A stretch of 64,000 nt of DNA, taken from contig PABB01000031.1 in NCBI GenBank assembly GCA_002702655.1, positions 62,001-126,000 of the forward strand. Reading direction: 5' to 3'. Every line of letters starts with the position of its first letter. Position 1 is the stretch's first letter. Source of the DNA: Planctomycetaceae bacterium (GTDB taxonomy: Bacteria; Planctomycetota; Planctomycetia; Pirellulales; Lacipirellulaceae). Below are positions 61,327 through 64,000 of the stretch, one piece after another. The notes under the pieces are model-generated. The model saw nothing but the letters and a program-made list of their open reading frames with translations, was not told the DNA's origin and ran no database searches. The translations under genes and the position numbers were made by a program.

Positions 61327-63630
61327 ATGTCAGTCGCGCCAGCTTCCGATCCCGTTTACATGGATGCTTCCTTATCTGCCGCCGAGCGTGCGCGGGATCT
61401 TCTCCAGCGCATGACGCTCGAGGAGAAGATCGCGCAGATGCTGTGCGTTTGGAACAACAAGCTGGAGACTCTGCTTGACGACCAGGGCGGGTTCAGCCAA
61501 GCTCGGGCGACGGAAGCGTTCGGGCATGGGCACGGCCTGGGGCAGGTCGGTCGACCTGGCGACGCTTACGGCGGCGCTTCGCCGCGCGAGTTCGCCGAGT
61601 TGACCAACTCGATACAGCGGTTTTTTCTCGACAACACGCGGCTCGGTACGCCTGTGCTGTTTCACGACGAGTGCCTACACGGGCTCGTGGCTCGCGACGC
61701 GACAAGTTTTCCGCAGCCAATTGCCTTGGCGGGCATGTTCAATCCGGAATTGACGGAGCGCGTGTTTGAGATCGTTGCTCGTGAATCTCGAGCCGTGGGC
61801 GTTCGACAGGCATTGACCCCTGTCGTCGACGTTGCTCGCGACCCGCGCTGGGGGCGCGTCGAGGAGACATTCGGCGAGGACCCGTTTCTTGTCGGCTGTC
61901 TGGGGCTGGCCGCAGTGCGCGGCCTGCAGGGCGACGTCCCGTACGCCGACGAGGATCGCGTGATTTGCACGCTGAAGCATTTCGCCGCGCACGGACAGCC
62001 GGAGTCGGGCAACAATTGCGCGCCGGTCAGTATCTCGGAACGCCATCTTCGCGAGATCTTTCTGCAACCATTTGAGAGAGCAGTTCGCGAGGGACAGGCG
62101 CTCAGCGTCATGGCTTCGTACAACGAGATCGACGGGGTCCCCTCGCACTGTAACACCTGGTTGTTGCAGGAAGTCCTTCGCGACGAGTGGGACTTCGAGG
62201 GTACGGTCGTCTCCGACTACTATGCGATTCGCGAGTTGTGGAACCGCCCGGAACTCTACGGCCATCAGGTCGCTGCAAACCGCGAAGAAGCCGCTCGATT
62301 GGCGGTTCGCGCCGGCGTGAACATCGAACTTCCCGAGCCCGACTGCTACGAGGTTTTGGGCGACTTGGTTCAATCCGGCAGTCTCGGCGAGCACGAGGTC
62401 GACCAACTGGTTCTTCCTCTGCTGCAGCAGAAGTTCGCGATCGGGCTATTCGATGACCCCTATGTCGATCCGGATGAAGCTGAAGCGTTGCTCGGATGCG
62501 AGGCGCACCGCAACGTGGCTGCGGAGGTCGCGCGGGAGTGCGTGACTCTCTTGAAGAACGACGGCCCAATTCTGCCGCTCGCCCCGCGTCGCCTGCGAAC
62601 CGTTGCGGTGATCGGCCCCAACGCAGATCGCACAATGCTGGGCGGCTATAGCGGCACGCCGCGAAGCTTTGTCACAGTACTGGATGGCTTGCGTGCGGCG
62701 CTGGGCCCGGACGTGGCGGTGCTCCACGCCAAAGGATGCGAGATTACGCTTGGCGGAGGTTGGTTCGAGGACGACGTAATTCCCAGCGATCCCGAAGAGG
62801 ATCGGGAGTTGATTGCCGCCGCCGTCGAGGTTGCCAGACAAGCCGACGTCGTGGTGTTGGCCGTCGGAGGCAATGAACAAACGTCGCGGGAAGCGTGGAT
62901 GGGCAATCATCTTGGAGATCGCACGAACCTCGATATGGTCGGACGTCAGGATGAATTGGTTGACGCGATTGCGGAGACCGGAAAGCCGATCGTGTCGCTC
63001 GTTTTCAGCGGCCGGCCGCTCGCTGTTGCCAATCTAGCCGAGAAGTCAGCCGCTTTGCTGCAATGCTGGTACTTGGGCCAGGAGTCGGGCTCGGCCGTTG
63101 CCGACGTGCTGCTGGGACGCCACAACCCGTCAGGCAGGCTGCCGATCACAATCCCCCGTTCGGTCGGGCACCTGCCGGCCTACTACAATCACCGACCGTC
63201 GGCACGACGCGGCTACCTGTTCGACGACGTCTCGCCATTGTTTCCCTTTGGCTTTGGGCTGAGTTACACGAGCTTTGACTTTGGGCCGCCCGAACTCACG
63301 CAAGCGGATATTGCATGTGGCGAATCCACCTCGGTCCGCGTCGCTGTCACCAATACAGGCTCTTGCTCCGGAGTCGAGACCGTTCAGCTTTACGTGCGAG
63401 ACTGCGTGAGTTCGGTGACTCGACCCGTCCGCGAGCTGAAGGGATTCGCAAAGGTAAGCCTGGAACCGGGCGAGTCTCGGATTGTCGAGATTGACATTGA
63501 GCCGCAGCAGTTGGCCTTCTGGAACATTGACAAGCAATTCGTCGTTGAGCCGGGCAATTTCGAGATTATGACGGGGCCGAATTCCGCAGAGTTACAAACG
63601 TGTCACCTTGTCGTTCATCAAAGGAGATAA
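61327..63630 (+). CDS. GH3-family beta-glycosidase without signal peptide
   Basis: This 767-residue GH3 has the barrel motifs VVDVARDPRWGRVEETFGED and LKHFAAHGQPESG, with nucleophile Asp297 in TVVSDYYAIRELW. The second domain (VIGPNADRTMLGGYSGTPRS) and a C-terminal fibronectin-like domain (FGFGLSYTSFDFG onward) complete a beta-glucosidase/beta-xylosidase architecture. Unlike the GH3 at 47014 it has no export signal, so it probably splits imported oligosaccharides in the cytoplasm. It follows the LacI-type regulator and its stop (63628-63630) directly touches the start of the next gene. Confidence 0.94.
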   Translation: MSVAPASDPVYMDASLSAAERARDLLQRMTLEEKIAQMLCVWNNKLETLLDDQGGFSQARATEAFGHGHGLGQVGRPGDAYGGASPREFAELTNSIQRFFLDNTRLGTPVLFHDECLHGLVARDATSFPQPIALAGMFNPELTERVFEIVARESRAVGVRQALTPVVDVARDPRWGRVEETFGEDPFLVGCLGLAAVRGLQGDVPYADEDRVICTLKHFAAHGQPESGNNCAPVSISERHLREIFLQPFERAVREGQALSVMASYNEIDGVPSHCNTWLLQEVLRDEWDFEGTVVSDYYAIRELWNRPELYGHQVAANREEAARLAVRAGVNIELPEPDCYEVLGDLVQSGSLGEHEVDQLVLPLLQQKFAIGLFDDPYVDPDEAEALLGCEAHRNVAAEVARECVTLLKNDGPILPLAPRRLRTVAVIGPNADRTMLGGYSGTPRSFVTVLDGLRAALGPDVAVLHAKGCEITLGGGWFEDDVIPSDPEEDRELIAAAVEVARQADVVVLAVGGNEQTSREAWMGNHLGDRTNLDMVGRQDELVDAIAETGKPIVSLVFSGRPLAVANLAEKSAALLQCWYLGQESGSAVADVLLGRHNPSGRLPITIPRSVGHLPAYYNHRPSARRGYLFDDVSPLFPFGFGLSYTSFDFGPPELTQADIACGESTSVRVAVTNTGSCSGVETVQLYVRDCVSSVTRPVRELKGFAKVSLEPGESRIVEIDIEPQQLAFWNIDKQFVVEPGNFEIMTGPNSAELQTCHLVVHQRR

Positions 63631-64000
63631 GTGCGGACGCACCGATCTGGTAGGTGTATTGCCACTGGTCGCGTCCAGCAGCCACTCCCCATGTTCCCAA
63701 TTCGTCGTCCCGAACGTTCTTCTTGCTTTTCCCCTCGTCTCACGCGACTCGCACGACTGCGCACTGGCGCCGCGCTCCGCGGTTCGAGGTCGCCGCGATT
63801 GGAGTTGCTCGAGACGCGTTGTCTCTTGGCTGCGTGGACTCCCGAAGGCGACGATCGCACGTTCGACGACCCACCCTACGTCGTCGCGGCATCAACTGAC
63901 CAAGGGGAGGTCTTCGAGTTCTTGCCGCTGGGCAGCGGGGAATCGTCGATGGAATTGTTTCAGATTCCTCGCGGACGCCCAACGCTAAACGCCGAGGGAA
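63631..64000 (+). CDS. LEPR-XLL-type exported protein, N-terminal part (runs off the window)
   Basis: A GTG at 63631 immediately follows the GH3 stop, with AAGGAG at 63620-63625 as Shine-Dalgarno; an ATG at 63691 is an alternative. The 123 visible residues include a basic leader (RLTRLARLRTGAALRGSRSP) and then RLELLETRCLLAAW. This is the planctomycete N-terminal LE-x-x-E-x-R-x-LLA signature found on very large secreted proteins (LEPR-XLL). Residues after it (TPEGDDRTFDDPPYVVAAST) begin the mature chain. The function lies beyond the window edge. Confidence 0.75.
   Translation, partial: MRTHRSGRCIATGRVQQPLPMFPIRRPERSSCFSPRLTRLARLRTGAALRGSRSPRLELLETRCLLAAWTPEGDDRTFDDPPYVVAASTDQGEVFEFLPLGSGESSMELFQIPRGRPTLNAEG

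Overview
The window looks like a high-GC chromosome segment from a planctomycete, probably of the order Pirellulales. The reasons are eight PEP-CTERM surface proteins, a DUF1559 pseudopilin-like protein with the H-X9-DG motif, a YdjY-domain protein, a partial LEPR-XLL-type protein at the right edge, and dockerin-like repeats in exported proteins. Assignments come from reading motifs; no database search was run.

0-20 kb is mostly housekeeping and surface genes. It holds a DUF2156-type acyltransferase, an AMP-dependent ligase facing it, the threonine-degradation pair tdh-kbl, three PEP-CTERM genes (two with good Rho-independent terminators), an RND efflux operon (adaptor, pump, small membrane protein), the coupled yggS-DUF167 pair, a large uncharacterised protein, a YdjY-domain protein and a T5SS/PEP-CTERM repeat protein. 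Several palindromic elements lie between these genes.

21-52 kb is a hemicellulose-utilisation region without SusC/SusD-type genes. On the minus strand are an exported LacZ-type GH2 beta-galactosidase, an operon of a second GH2 enzyme, a sodium:solute symporter and a DUF5107-TPR protein, a type-B carboxylesterase interrupted near its end by an in-frame amber codon, a sialate O-acetylesterase-like esterase, an esterase (CE1)-malectin-GH10 xylanase fusion and a GH9 enzyme with an extra N-terminal domain. On the plus strand are xylose isomerase, a GH43-CBM6 enzyme, a GH95 lipoprotein and an exported GH3. A truncated GH2 remnant then collides tail-to-tail with a second GH43-CBM6 gene. The apparent division of labour is extracytoplasmic backbone cleavage (GH10, GH9), deacylation (CE1, SASA, carboxylesterase), side-chain removal (GH43, GH95, GH2, GH3), symporter uptake and xylose isomerisation. 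No xylulokinase or alpha-glucuronidase is present in the window.

52-60 kb is again surface biology: DUF1559 protein, lipoprotein and four PEP-CTERM proteins. Two of these carry a dockerin-like calcium module inserted inside a shared beta-sandwich. From 60 kb a LacI-family regulator precedes a GH3 that lacks a signal peptide. Operator-like motifs in the lacI promoter resemble a palindrome in the GH9/xylA divergent spacer, suggesting this regulator controls the sugar region. The window ends inside a large exported-protein gene whose start directly abuts the GH3 stop.
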